This document shows positions 1 through 8,849 of a stretch of DNA of 64,000 nucleotides, piece after piece. The stretch comes from Mycobacterium gordonae. Lineage in GTDB: Bacteria > Actinomycetota > Actinomycetes > Mycobacteriales > Mycobacteriaceae. The notes under the pieces were generated by a model, which was not told the origin of the DNA, did not search any database, and was given only the letters and a program-made list of their open reading frames with translations. How positions within the stretch are numbered: position 1 is the stretch's first letter; each line of letters begins with the position of its first letter. The translations under genes and the position numbers were made by a program. The stretch lies in assembly GCF_017086405.1 (NCBI RefSeq), contig NZ_CP070973.1:4992739-5056738 (forward strand), written 5' to 3'.

Positions 1-1312
1 GAATCTCGTTGGCAGCATTGACAATGCCTTGTTGGGTGCCGACGGCCAGGTGGTCCAGCACCGTCAGTGGGCTCACCGGCGGGAACAGCCCGAACGGTGT
101 GGGCACGTTGGCCGGGCCGATGTCGTAGCCATACCCCGGGTGGCCATAGCCCAGGTTCACCAGCACTCTGAGGTTTGGCTCCACCAGCTCTGCGAGCGGA
201 TTACCGACGTAAGGAATGAAACGCACCGGTTCCAGCAACGGCAGATGTTTGGTCGGGATCATGTAGTAGGTACTCTGCGTGGGCCCCTCTGTCGGCAATT
301 GGATTGCGGTGTCGATCTGCGCCTGAGTCAGGTGTTGGTAGTCGCCGTGCACGAACGGTATTCCCATGACCGCGTTGAGATCGGCGAGCAGGTTGATCGG
401 GTACCTCGGGAAGTCGGCGAAGCCGTCATACTCCAGCGTGTAATTGACGGTCGGGAAGACGTTATCCGGAGTGGCGCCGTAGAACGTGAAACCCAGACTG
501 GGCAACGTAAGTCCCGCGAAGCGCGCGGCCACACCGCCGTTGGGATTCATCGGGTTACCCAGCAACACGAAGTTGACCTGGGAGTTGGTGATGCCTTCGG
601 CCACCAGCCGGGGCATCACGACCGAGGACAACACCGCACTCTGCGAGTAACCCAGCACGGCGATAGAACCGTCGGGGGGAAGGGCAGCGAGTTGCTGCAC
701 AATCGCGTCCGTCAAGATCGTCGACCCGCGGGCGATGGATATGTCCAGGGTCAAGTCCTTGATGCCGGTGAACGGATACAGGCCGTTGGGGGTCGACACA
801 CCTTGCGGCGGGCTGGCGGAAGGAAAGTGTGGCGCAACGTATTTGGTGTAAACATCCTGGATGTACGCTGCCGGCGGCGTCGGCACGCCGCTTTCGCTCA
901 AGATCAGGGCAGCGTCCACAGGCACCGGCGGCGGGGCTGCCACCAGCGCCTCCGTGGCGGCCGTCACGTTCCCGGCGAGCGGCGCCAGCAGCGCGTGTGT
1001 TGACTTGATGAGCGTGGTGAGCGACAGCGAAGCCGCCACCTCGGCCTGTGCGTAAGAGTCGCCGGCGGCTTTCAATACAGTCGCCACCGCGTCGTGAAAC
1101 GCCGCCGCATGGCGGCTCAACGCCTGATAACTACGACCGTAGTCGCTGAAAAATGCCGCGATCGCTGCAGAGACTTCGTCTGCTGCGGCCACCGCCACAC
1201 CGGCAGTCGGACCCACAGCGGCGAGTTCGGCGCGTCGTACCGAGGTACCGATCTCTGCGATGCTGGCCGCTGTCGCGGACACCGATTCGGGTCTCACCAA
1301 CAGATCCGTCAT
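1..1312 (-). CDS. PE family protein with PE-PPE hydrolase domain (3' end cut by window edge)
   Basis: The frame opens with ATG at 1312, preceded by a GGAAGG ribosome site, and runs off the left edge after about 437 codons. Residues 1-90 form a PE-type alpha-helical N-terminus (MTDLLVRPESV...). The rest reads as a PE-PPE alpha/beta-hydrolase domain, with the nucleophile elbow GYSQS near residue 218 and the family motif YDGFADFPRYPINLL further on. Family knowledge: PE-PPE-domain proteins are secreted or surface serine esterases acting on acyl esters. It resembles the complete protein at 56705-58201 in domain order and motifs. It diverges from the oxidoreductase at 1760 across a 450-bp gap. The C-terminus and true length are not visible. 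Confidence 0.85.
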   Translation of the reverse strand, partial: MTDLLVRPESVSATAASIAEIGTSVRRAELAAVGPTAGVAVAAADEVSAAIAAFFSDYGRSYQALSRHAAAFHDAVATVLKAAGDSYAQAEVAASLSLTTLIKSTHALLAPLAGNVTAATEALVAAPPPVPVDAALILSESGVPTPPAAYIQDVYTKYVAPHFPSASPPQGVSTPNGLYPFTGIKDLTLDISIARGSTILTDAIVQQLAALPPDGSIAVLGYSQSAVLSSVVMPRLVAEGITNSQVNFVLLGNPMNPNGGVAARFAGLTLPSLGFTFYGATPDNVFPTVNYTLEYDGFADFPRYPINLLADLNAVMGIPFVHGDYQHLTQAQIDTAIQLPTEGPTQSTYYMIPTKHLPLLEPVRFIPYVGNPLAELVEPNLRVLVNLGYGHPGYGYDIGPANVPTPFGLFPPVSPLTVLDHLAVGTQQGIVNAANEI

Positions 1313-1456
1313 TGCCCTTCCTTCCTCACCACGTCCGCGCCAACCGGGCCCGCCCGACGTCAACGACCCATGCCGATCGCCAGACGGTGGCGCCGGGGCC
1401 CGGACACGAAGCCGGCGCGCGACTTTGGCGTCCGGCGGCGAACACACGCTGATCCT

Positions 1457-1490
1457 ACGATTCGACCGTCGGGTCGCCGGGTCGAATCGT
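1457..1490. repeat. 11-bp perfect inverted repeat in divergent intergenic region
   Basis: ACGATTCGACC at 1457-1467 is matched by its exact reverse complement at 1480-1490 with a 12-base spacer. It sits in the 447-bp gene-less stretch (1313-1759) between two divergent genes. A regulator operator or RNA hairpin is therefore more natural than a terminator. Nothing else in this stretch was recognised. Confidence 0.45.
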
Positions 1491-1759
1491 CGAAAAGACG
1501 CGTGCCGTCGACAACGGCTGATTGATCGACTCGCGATCATTGTCGCGCGTAGTGGAATGGTGTCCCGCTCTGATAGATTCCGCCCGAAGACGACACGTGC
1601 GTTGCGGGACTCGAGCGACCCCGCACCAGCGGCTCACCACGGTCATGTCACCGTGACCCGAGCCCTGACATCTCGAAAACCTTTACAACTTCGTCGATTG
1701 AACGCCTGAGCCACGTAGGCCGGTTTGGCCCACGCCGCCCGCTCGGCTATAGGTAGTGC

Positions 1760-2797
1760 ATGACGCCGTACGCATGGACAGTGATCGGAGCGGGACCGGC
1801 GGGCATCGCCGCGGTGGGACGACTGCTCGACCACGGAGTGCCCGAGGACCGCATCGCCTGGATCGATCCGGCTTTCGCCGCGGGAGATCTCGGCACGAAG
1901 TGGCGCGCGGTGTCGAGCAACACCATCGCTAGTACCTTCCTGGAATACCTGAACGGCGCCAAAGCATTTCGCTTCTCTGAAGCTCCCCCATCGGCGCTGC
2001 ACGAGGTCGATCCCGACGAGACGTGCGCGCTGGGCCTGGTGGCCGATCCGCTGCAGTGGGTCACCGGGCACCTGCGAGAACGGGTCCAGATCTTGCAGAC
2101 GACCGCAACCACCCTGACGCTGACGCAACGACGGTGGCGGATCGAGACCGGGCTGGGCGAAGTGGGCTCGCAGAACGTGATTCTCGCGGTGGGCGCAGTG
2201 CCGAAGAGCCTGTCGTACCCGCATCTCCAGGAGATTCCGGTCGAGGTGGCACTCGACCCCGAACGCCTTGCCGATCAGCCGTTGGAGGGGGCCACCGTCG
2301 CGGTGTTCGGCTCCTCGCACTCGACCATGATCGCCTTGCCGCATCTGTTGCGGCTACCGGTGGCCAGGGTGCTCAATTTTTACCGCAGCCCGCTTAAATA
2401 CGCTGTTTACCTTGATAATTGGATTCTATTCGATGACACCGGACTCAAAGGCCGGGCGGCCGACTGGGCGCGGGAGAACATCGATGGCGTCAATCCCGAC
2501 CGGTTGGAGCGGTACTTGGTGTCCAGTCCCGAATTCGAGGACAGGCTGCAGGAGTGTGACCACGCTGTCTATACGGTCGGCTTCGAGCCCAGGACGCTGC
2601 CCGCCACGCCGCAATGGGGGTCGCTGCACTACAACCCGCAGAATGGGATCATCGCCCCCGGACTGTTCGGCCTGGGCATCGCATTCCCGGAATACGCCGA
2701 GGACCCCTACGGCTATGGTCAGCACCGCGTGGGTCTGAAGAAATTCATGGACTATCTGAACTGGGTACTGCCGCTGTGGATGGTCTACGGCACGTAA
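1760..2797 (+). CDS. FAD/NAD(P)-binding oxidoreductase (pyridine nucleotide-disulfide reductase fold)
   Basis: This is a 345-residue protein. The N-terminal dinucleotide-binding motif GAGPAG (residues 10-15) is typical of FAD-binding flavoproteins. A second Rossmann-like segment appears near residues 178-190 (ATVAVFGSSHS). The layout is that of small flavin monooxygenase or pyr_redox-type proteins; a specific substrate cannot be read. It starts 447 bp from the divergent PE-PPE gene and ends 22 bp before the convergent gene at 2820-3482, so it is probably monocistronic. The C-terminal 60 residues (ALGIAFPEYAEDPYG-like) are well formed with no sign of truncation. Confidence 0.75.
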   Translation: MTPYAWTVIGAGPAGIAAVGRLLDHGVPEDRIAWIDPAFAAGDLGTKWRAVSSNTIASTFLEYLNGAKAFRFSEAPPSALHEVDPDETCALGLVADPLQWVTGHLRERVQILQTTATTLTLTQRRWRIETGLGEVGSQNVILAVGAVPKSLSYPHLQEIPVEVALDPERLADQPLEGATVAVFGSSHSTMIALPHLLRLPVARVLNFYRSPLKYAVYLDNWILFDDTGLKGRAADWARENIDGVNPDRLERYLVSSPEFEDRLQECDHAVYTVGFEPRTLPATPQWGSLHYNPQNGIIAPGLFGLGIAFPEYAEDPYGYGQHRVGLKKFMDYLNWVLPLWMVYGT

Positions 2798-2819
2798 TAC
2801 TCCGCCAGATTTCAACAGC

Positions 2820-3482
2820 TCACAGCATTGACAGCGCCGCGTGGGCGCGTCGTCGGTACACCGAACCGAACCGGGCGTCGATGCGCAACCAGGTCGGGGA
2901 GATCCGGACCCGGACCATCTCGTCATCGCTGATCGCCTCAGCCGATTGCGGGAGGAAACCCATTGCGGTCATAGCGAATACGCAACGCATGGGCATGCCC
3001 ACCACGACGTCGCCGGAGCTGACCTCGACGACCTCCTGGTCCAGCAACGAGACCGGCGGTCCGTGCGCACCGCCGTGCTCTTTGGCCAGGTCGGCTCCCT
3101 GTTGTGCCAGATCCAGCATCAGCTTCGCGGGAATGTCATCAAGGTGGGTGAAGCCGGATTCGGGCGGCAGGGCGCCCCGCCACGCCGAATCCATCGTGAA
3201 GCCCGGATCGACGTAGCCCGTGGAATCGCAGGCAGTCAGCCCGCGAGCCAACGCGTCCGCGGCGACCGACATATCGTGCGGTTTGACTTTGCCCACTACC
3301 ACCCGACTGGCCAGCACGTCGAAACCCGTTGCCACCCAGGCCGTCAGCAGCCCCGCCGACCGGGCCCGGATGCGGATGACCGCGGCCTCGTCGAGCCGCA
3401 GTGCGTGGTCGACGAACGCCGCCAGGTCCGCACGGTGTGCCGGATCGGCCAGCCACAGCCCACGTTCGATTACCGAATCCAC
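2820..3482 (-). CDS. Conserved hypothetical protein (Rv2474c-like)
   Basis: This 220-residue protein uses GTG at 3482, chosen because the upstream thioesterase stops at 3470 and a 13-base overlap fits the tightly packed operon. An open frame continues to 3848, but the extra N-terminal residues are arginine/histidine-rich antisense-like sequence inside the thioesterase gene and are not believed. Length and position at the end of the thioesterase-gdh-ettA series match M. tuberculosis Rv2474c. No catalytic motif was recognised. The protein is soluble-looking, with an alanine-rich helical first half. It likely shares a transcript with gdh. Confidence 0.75.
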   Translation of the reverse strand: MDSVIERGLWLADPAHRADLAAFVDHALRLDEAAVIRIRARSAGLLTAWVATGFDVLASRVVVGKVKPHDMSVAADALARGLTACDSTGYVDPGFTMDSAWRGALPPESGFTHLDDIPAKLMLDLAQQGADLAKEHGGAHGPPVSLLDQEVVEVSSGDVVVGMPMRCVFAMTAMGFLPQSAEAISDDEMVRVRISPTWLRIDARFGSVYRRRAHAALSML

Positions 3483-3883
3483 CGTTGCAGGTACTCCCGA
3501 TGATGAGGCGACAAGCGCACCAGACGCTGCTCCTCGATATGAACGGCCGCCAGCTGTGACTCGGCGATGACGGCCGGTTTGGACTCCGGGTCGGCGTTGA
3601 CCGAGCGCACTTCGTAGCCCAGCGTGAAGTCGACCGCCCGCAACCGTTTCGTCCAGATGGTTACTTGCAGCGGCGAATCCACCAGGCGCAACTGATCTTT
3701 GTAGGTGACCCGGACGTCGGCGATCAGCAGCCCGATGGTGGTGATGTCGGCGCCGAACGGTTCTTTGAGGAACGGGACGCGCGACTCTTCGAGAATCGTG
3801 ACCATGGTGGCGTGGTTGACGTGCTGGTACATGTCGATGTCCGACCACCGCACCGGCACCGCTGCGACGTAGCCGATGCTCAT
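3470..3883 (-). CDS. Acyl-CoA thioesterase, 4-hydroxybenzoyl-CoA thioesterase-like (Rv2475c-like)
   Basis: This 137-residue hotdog-fold protein starts at ATG 3883, overlapping the gdh stop by four bases (ATGA). The segment VRWSDIDMYQHVNHATM near residues 10-26 carries the Asp and His-Val-Asn signature of 4HBT/YbgC-type thioesterases. Family role: hydrolysis of acyl-CoA thioesters in the cytosol. It is translationally coupled to gdh upstream and to the hypothetical gene downstream. The upstream open frame from 4033 is a shadow of gdh. The length agrees with M. tuberculosis Rv2475c. Confidence 0.85.
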   Translation of the reverse strand: MSIGYVAAVPVRWSDIDMYQHVNHATMVTILEESRVPFLKEPFGADITTIGLLIADVRVTYKDQLRLVDSPLQVTIWTKRLRAVDFTLGYEVRSVNADPESKPAVIAESQLAAVHIEEQRLVRLSPHHREYLQRWIR

Positions 3884-6800
3884 CCCGACGACGCCCGTCC
3901 GCTGGTGCGTGTCATGCGGCGGATTTGCCGTGCTGCCACCGACAGTGTGGCGAGATCTGTTGCACCGCTTTCCCGTATCTCGTTGAGGGTGCGACGGGCA
4001 CGCTCCACCCGGGAGGCACTGATGTGTTCCCACTCGGCAATTTTCTGTTCACCACTTTCGTCGGGCTCGCCGGCCGCGAGAACGTCGAAACACAACGAGC
4101 GCACCGACGAGTAGATGTCGTCTCGGATCGCCAACCGCGCCAACGAGTGCCAGCGATCGGTGCGCGGCAGCTCCGACACCGCCGTCAGCAGCGAGTCGGT
4201 GCCCAGCCGGTCCATCAACGCGAAATAGGTGTCGGCGACCTCGGCCGTCTCGATCTCGGTGATGTCGGCGATATCGATGATGTCCAGCAGGCTGTAGCGG
4301 TACAGGCCGGCCGCGACCCGGTAGGCCAGGTCCGGCGGCGCGCCCTGGGCGGTGAACTCCGCGGCCTCCTTCTCGACGATGGCCTTGTCGTCACCGCGCA
4401 GCCACTCCGACATCCGCGGCGTGAGCGCCTTGACCTTTGCGGCGAACCGGTTGATCTCCGCGCCGACGGCCAGCGGCTGCGGCCGGTAGTTCAGCAGCCA
4501 GCGCCCGGCGCGGTCGATGAGCCGCCGGGTGTCCAGCGTCAGCCGGTCGGAGAGGGCGACCGGCAGATTGGCGGCCCGGATGCGGTGCCAGATGTGGTCG
4601 ATTCCGAAGATCGCGTCGGTCGCGGCGAACGTGCGCACCGCGTGGATCTGGGGCACACCGACGTCTTCGGCCAACCGGAAGGCATAGCTGATGCCGGCCG
4701 TGTCGACCATGTCGTTGATCAGCATGGTGGTGACGATCTCGCGGCGCAGCTGGTGTGTCCGGATCTCCGGCGTGAACCGCTCTCGCAGCGGCTTCGGGAA
4801 GTAGGCCGGCAGCCTGGATGCGAACACGTCCTGGTCGGGCAGCTCGGTGTTGAGCAAGTCCTCCTTGAGCGCCAGCTTGACGTGCGCCATCAGCGTCGCC
4901 AACTCCGGTGAGGTGAGTCCCAGGCCCGCCTCGGTGCGCCGGACGATCTCCTTCTCCGAAGGCAGGGCCTCGAGTTCGCGGTTGACGCCGCGCTCGGCCA
5001 CCAGGTACTTGATCTGGTCGGCGTGCACCGGAAGCAGGCTGGCCGCGTTGGCCCGGCTGGTGCCCATCAGATCGTTCTGGTCTTCGTTGTCCTTGAGCAC
5101 CAGCGTGCCGACCTCGTCGGTCATGGACTCGAGCAGCGGCGTGCGTTCGTCTGCGTTGACCTTGCCGGCGGTGACCAACGAGTCGATCAGAATCTTGATG
5201 TTGACTTCGTGGTCCGAACAGTCCACGCCGGCTGAGTTGTCCATCGCGTCGGTGTTGATCCGGCCACCCGACAGGTCGAACTCCACCCGACCGCGTGCGG
5301 TCACGCCGAGGTTGCCGCCTTCACCGATCACCTTGGCACGCACCTGGTGCCCGTTCACCCGCACCGGGTCGTTGGCGCGGTCGCCGACATCGGCGTCGGA
5401 CTCGGATTCGGCCTTGATGTAGGTGCCGATCCCACCGTTGAACAGCAGATCGACCGGCGCCTGCAGGATCGCCCGCATCAGGTTCGGCGGGGCCATCTCG
5501 GTGACGTCACCGTCGATACCCAGTGCGTCGCGCACCTGGGCGCTGATCGGGATCGTCTTCTGGTCACGGCTGTAGACCCCGCCGCCCTCGCTGATCAGTG
5601 ACTTGTCGTAGTCGTCCCAGCTAGAGCGGGGCAGGTCGAACATCCGTTGCCGCTCCACCCAGGAGGTCGCCGAGTCGGGGTTGGGATCCAGGAAGATGTG
5701 CCGATGGTCGAAGGCGGCGACCAGCCTGATGTGCTTGCTCAGCAGCATGCCGTTGCCGAAAACGTCGCCACTCATGTCGCCGACGCCGACGACGGTGAAG
5801 TCCTCGGTCTGGGTATCGACGCCAATCTCCCGGAAGTGCCGCTTGACCGCCTCCCACGCTCCCTTGGCGGTGATGCCCATGGCCTTGTGGTCGTAGCCCA
5901 CCGATCCGCCGGAGGCGAACGCGTCACCGAGCCAGAAGCCATAAGACTTGGCGACTTCGTTGGCGATGTCGGAGAACGTGGCGGTGCCCTTGTCCGCGGC
6001 AACGACGAGATAGGCGTCGTCGCCGTCGCGGCGCACCACCTGCGGTGGCGGGTTCACGGCTTTGGTGGCGTGGTCGACGTTGTCGGTGACGTCGAGCAGT
6101 CCCGAGATGAACAGCTGGTAGCAGGCGACGCCTTCGGCGCGGGCGGCGTCGCGGTCCGCGGCAGGGTCGCCGATGGGTAGCGGCGGCCGCTTGACGACGA
6201 AGCCGCCCTTGGCTCCGACCGGGACGATCACGGCGTTCTTCACCGCCTGCGCCTTGACCAGGCCCAAAATCTCGGTGCGGAAATCGTCGCGGCGGTCCGA
6301 CCAGCGCAGCCCGCCGCGGGCGACCGGTCCGAACCGCAGGTGCACGCCTTCGACGCGGGGCGAGTAGATGAAGATCTCGAACTTGGGCCGCGGCAGCGGC
6401 AGCTCGTCGATCAGCTGCGCATTGAGCTTGACCGACAGCACGTCGCGACTGCGGGCCGAACCTTCTTGTGTCACAAAGTAATTGGTGCGCAGGGTGGCCT
6501 GCACCAGCGAGGCGAAGGCGCGCAGAATGCGGTCGGTGTCCAGGCTCACCAGCGCGTCGATGTCGGCGGCGACGGCCGCGGCCGCGGTTTGGGCGTCGCG
6601 GCCGCTGCCCGCCGATTTCGGGTGGAACAGCGCTTCGAACAGGGCGACCAGTGAGCGTGCCGTCGAGGGATGCTCGTTGAGCACCGACTCGATATAGGAC
6701 TGGCTGTAGGGGAAGTTGGCCTGCCGCAGGTACTTCGCGTAGGCACGCAGCAGCACCACCTGCTGCCAGGTCAACCCGGCGCGCATCACCAGCTCGTTGA

Positions 6801-8700
6801 ACCGGTCGATCTCGACGCGGCCGTGCCAGATCGCAGTGACGGCGTCGGCGAAACGTTGCGCGCCCGCCTCGCGTTCCTCCTCGGTCGCCGCCTGCGGAAT
6901 GGTCGGGTGCGGCTGGATCTTGAACTGGTAGATCCACACCGGCAGTCCGTCGGGGCGGATGACGGTGAACGGCCGCTCTTCGAGCACCACCACCCCCATG
7001 CTCTGCAGCATGGGCAGCAGCTGGCTCAGGGATGCGGTGCGACCGCCGAGGAACCAGGTCAGTTGCGCGAGCCCGTGCTCGTCGCCTTCGGAGAACACCA
7101 GCTTGACCGAGTCGTCGCTGAGTTCCTTGATGACGGCGATGTCGTTGATGGCCTCGGCGGGAGTGACGGCCTGCTTGTATGCCTCGGAGAAGGCGGTCGC
7201 ATAGTGCTCGGCGTCGGCAAAGCTGACATCGGCGGTCGGGGCCGCGGCGGTCAACCGGTCGGCCCAGGTGCGGGCGGCCTCGCTCAGCAGCGCCTGAATG
7301 CGGTTGCGATTGGCGTCGGAGACATCGACGGAGCCCGGCTGCGAGTCTTCGGGCAGCCGGACCATGAAATGCATCAGGGCCCAAGGGGATTCGCTGACCC
7401 GGGCGGTGAATTCGAGCCGGGTGCCGCCGAACTCACGGACCAGGATGTCCTCGATCTGCAGGCGCACCGGGGTGGTGTACCGGTCGCGCGGCAGGTACAC
7501 CAGACAGGAGACGAAGAACTGGAGACGGTCGGCACGCAGGAACAACAGTGCGCGGCGCTGGGAACCCATGTCGACGACGGCCTTCGCCATGGCCAGCAGC
7601 TGTTCGGCGCTCAGGGTGAACAACTCCGGGCGCGGCACGGTCTGAATGACGTCGAGCAGCAACTGGCCCGGGTGGCTCGGGTCGCTCCCCGCCAGGGTGA
7701 GCGCGTCGCGGACCCGGTGTGAGATCGTCGGGATCTCCAGCACGTCGGCGTTCATGGCGGCGACGGTGAACAGCCCGACAAAGCGATGCTCGTAGACGTC
7801 GCCGCCTGCGGCGTACTCCCGGACCGCGATGGCATATGGGTAGGCGCCGTAACGCAGGTAACTGCCCACAGCGGCCTGCGCCAGCACCAGCAGCTTCGAC
7901 TCGTCGGTGAGCCGGGGCCGGGTGCCTGAGCGGGCCCGCAGCACCCCGAGACCGCTGGAGCCGTCACCGGCGACCAAACCGTCCTGCACCTGGGTCCGCT
8001 GGTACCCCAGCAGCAGGAAATTCCCCCTGTTGAGCCAGCGCAGTAGCGCCGCCACTTCCTGGCGGTCGGGTGCTTCGTAGCGGCCTTCGGGATCGTCGTC
8101 GACGGCCGCAGCCACCTCGCTGAGCGTGTCGATCAACGCGGCCGCGTCGGTGGCGACGCGCTGTACGTCGGCGAGCACCTTGGGCAGCAACCGCTCGACC
8201 TCCGCGAGGGCCTTGCGGTCGACCGATGCCGACAACTGGACGTGGATCCACGCTTCGCCGACGTAGGGCGACGCGTCGTCAGCTTTGGGTTCGACGCGCT
8301 GCAGCTCCCCTGACGGGTCGCGGCGCACCTCGAACACCGGCGTCATGATCGCCGTGTAGCCCAGCCCGAGGCGGTGCAGCAGCACGGTGACCGAATCCAT
8401 CAGCATGCTGCCCTGGTCGGTGACCACCTGCAGCGCCGGGCCGAAGCCGGCCGCATCGTCGGCCAGGTAGACGGCGACCGCGCTTTCGCCGGCCGGCCGG
8501 TGCTGAGCCAGTCGGCAATGCGCATCCACCACGCTGGGGGCGACGACCGAGGCCGGCTCACTCGATTGGTGAGGTCCGTCGTCGCGCGGGCCCCGATAAC
8601 TGTCTCGGTAGGCCTTCGACACCCAGTCAGGGATTTCGGCGTCGTGCGTGAACGTGGTCCACGCCGCGACGTCTTCTTTGGCCCCGGGATCGATCGTCAT
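3880..8700 (-). CDS. gdh: NAD-specific glutamate dehydrogenase, large (about 180 kDa) class
   Basis: The protein is 1606 residues from ATG 8700 (MTIDPGAKEDV), which has GGGGAG eight bases upstream; an earlier in-frame ATG at 8748 lacks such support. It oxidatively deaminates glutamate to 2-oxoglutarate with NAD+, linking nitrogen and carbon metabolism in the cytosol. The catalytic core near residues 800-860 contains the glycine/lysine-rich segment VPVGAKGGFVVKR. The long N-terminal region has ACT-like repeats and the C-terminal helical domain is typical of the L_180 class. In mycobacteria this enzyme is known to be controlled by the FHA protein GarA downstream of PknG. Gene order with the thioesterase (ATGA overlap) and ettA matches M. 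tuberculosis Rv2476c. Confidence 0.95.
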   Translation of the reverse strand: MTIDPGAKEDVAAWTTFTHDAEIPDWVSKAYRDSYRGPRDDGPHQSSEPASVVAPSVVDAHCRLAQHRPAGESAVAVYLADDAAGFGPALQVVTDQGSMLMDSVTVLLHRLGLGYTAIMTPVFEVRRDPSGELQRVEPKADDASPYVGEAWIHVQLSASVDRKALAEVERLLPKVLADVQRVATDAAALIDTLSEVAAAVDDDPEGRYEAPDRQEVAALLRWLNRGNFLLLGYQRTQVQDGLVAGDGSSGLGVLRARSGTRPRLTDESKLLVLAQAAVGSYLRYGAYPYAIAVREYAAGGDVYEHRFVGLFTVAAMNADVLEIPTISHRVRDALTLAGSDPSHPGQLLLDVIQTVPRPELFTLSAEQLLAMAKAVVDMGSQRRALLFLRADRLQFFVSCLVYLPRDRYTTPVRLQIEDILVREFGGTRLEFTARVSESPWALMHFMVRLPEDSQPGSVDVSDANRNRIQALLSEAARTWADRLTAAAPTADVSFADAEHYATAFSEAYKQAVTPAEAINDIAVIKELSDDSVKLVFSEGDEHGLAQLTWFLGGRTASLSQLLPMLQSMGVVVLEERPFTVIRPDGLPVWIYQFKIQPHPTIPQAATEEEREAGAQRFADAVTAIWHGRVEIDRFNELVMRAGLTWQQVVLLRAYAKYLRQANFPYSQSYIESVLNEHPSTARSLVALFEALFHPKSAGSGRDAQTAAAAVAADIDALVSLDTDRILRAFASLVQATLRTNYFVTQEGSARSRDVLSVKLNAQLIDELPLPRPKFEIFIYSPRVEGVHLRFGPVARGGLRWSDRRDDFRTEILGLVKAQAVKNAVIVPVGAKGGFVVKRPPLPIGDPAADRDAARAEGVACYQLFISGLLDVTDNVDHATKAVNPPPQVVRRDGDDAYLVVAADKGTATFSDIANEVAKSYGFWLGDAFASGGSVGYDHKAMGITAKGAWEAVKRHFREIGVDTQTEDFTVVGVGDMSGDVFGNGMLLSKHIRLVAAFDHRHIFLDPNPDSATSWVERQRMFDLPRSSWDDYDKSLISEGGGVYSRDQKTIPISAQVRDALGIDGDVTEMAPPNLMRAILQAPVDLLFNGGIGTYIKAESESDADVGDRANDPVRVNGHQVRAKVIGEGGNLGVTARGRVEFDLSGGRINTDAMDNSAGVDCSDHEVNIKILIDSLVTAGKVNADERTPLLESMTDEVGTLVLKDNEDQNDLMGTSRANAASLLPVHADQIKYLVAERGVNRELEALPSEKEIVRRTEAGLGLTSPELATLMAHVKLALKEDLLNTELPDQDVFASRLPAYFPKPLRERFTPEIRTHQLRREIVTTMLINDMVDTAGISYAFRLAEDVGVPQIHAVRTFAATDAIFGIDHIWHRIRAANLPVALSDRLTLDTRRLIDRAGRWLLNYRPQPLAVGAEINRFAAKVKALTPRMSEWLRGDDKAIVEKEAAEFTAQGAPPDLAYRVAAGLYRYSLLDIIDIADITEIETAEVADTYFALMDRLGTDSLLTAVSELPRTDRWHSLARLAIRDDIYSSVRSLCFDVLAAGEPDESGEQKIAEWEHISASRVERARRTLNEIRESGATDLATLSVAARQIRRMTRTSGRASSG

Positions 8701-8849
8701 TCCGATTGCTCCCCACTCGCGACGGATACCGCTTGGTTTATGGCCCACTCCTCAGCGGTTTCTACCGGCCGCATCGTCGCGGGTAAAGCTCGACTCCCCC
8801 ACTCGGGTGCGGCCGTGCCGGTCCGCATCGTCGGGTGGCGAGACTGACA

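Noticed and set aside
3483..3848. N-terminal extension of the Rv2474c-like protein
   Set aside because: The extension reads inside the thioesterase gene and is Arg/His-rich; GTG 3482 gives the length known for the family.
5924..7384. Minus-strand 486-residue open frame
   Set aside because: Lies wholly inside gdh in another frame with Arg/Ala/Gly-rich nonsense; gdh reading has the family motifs.
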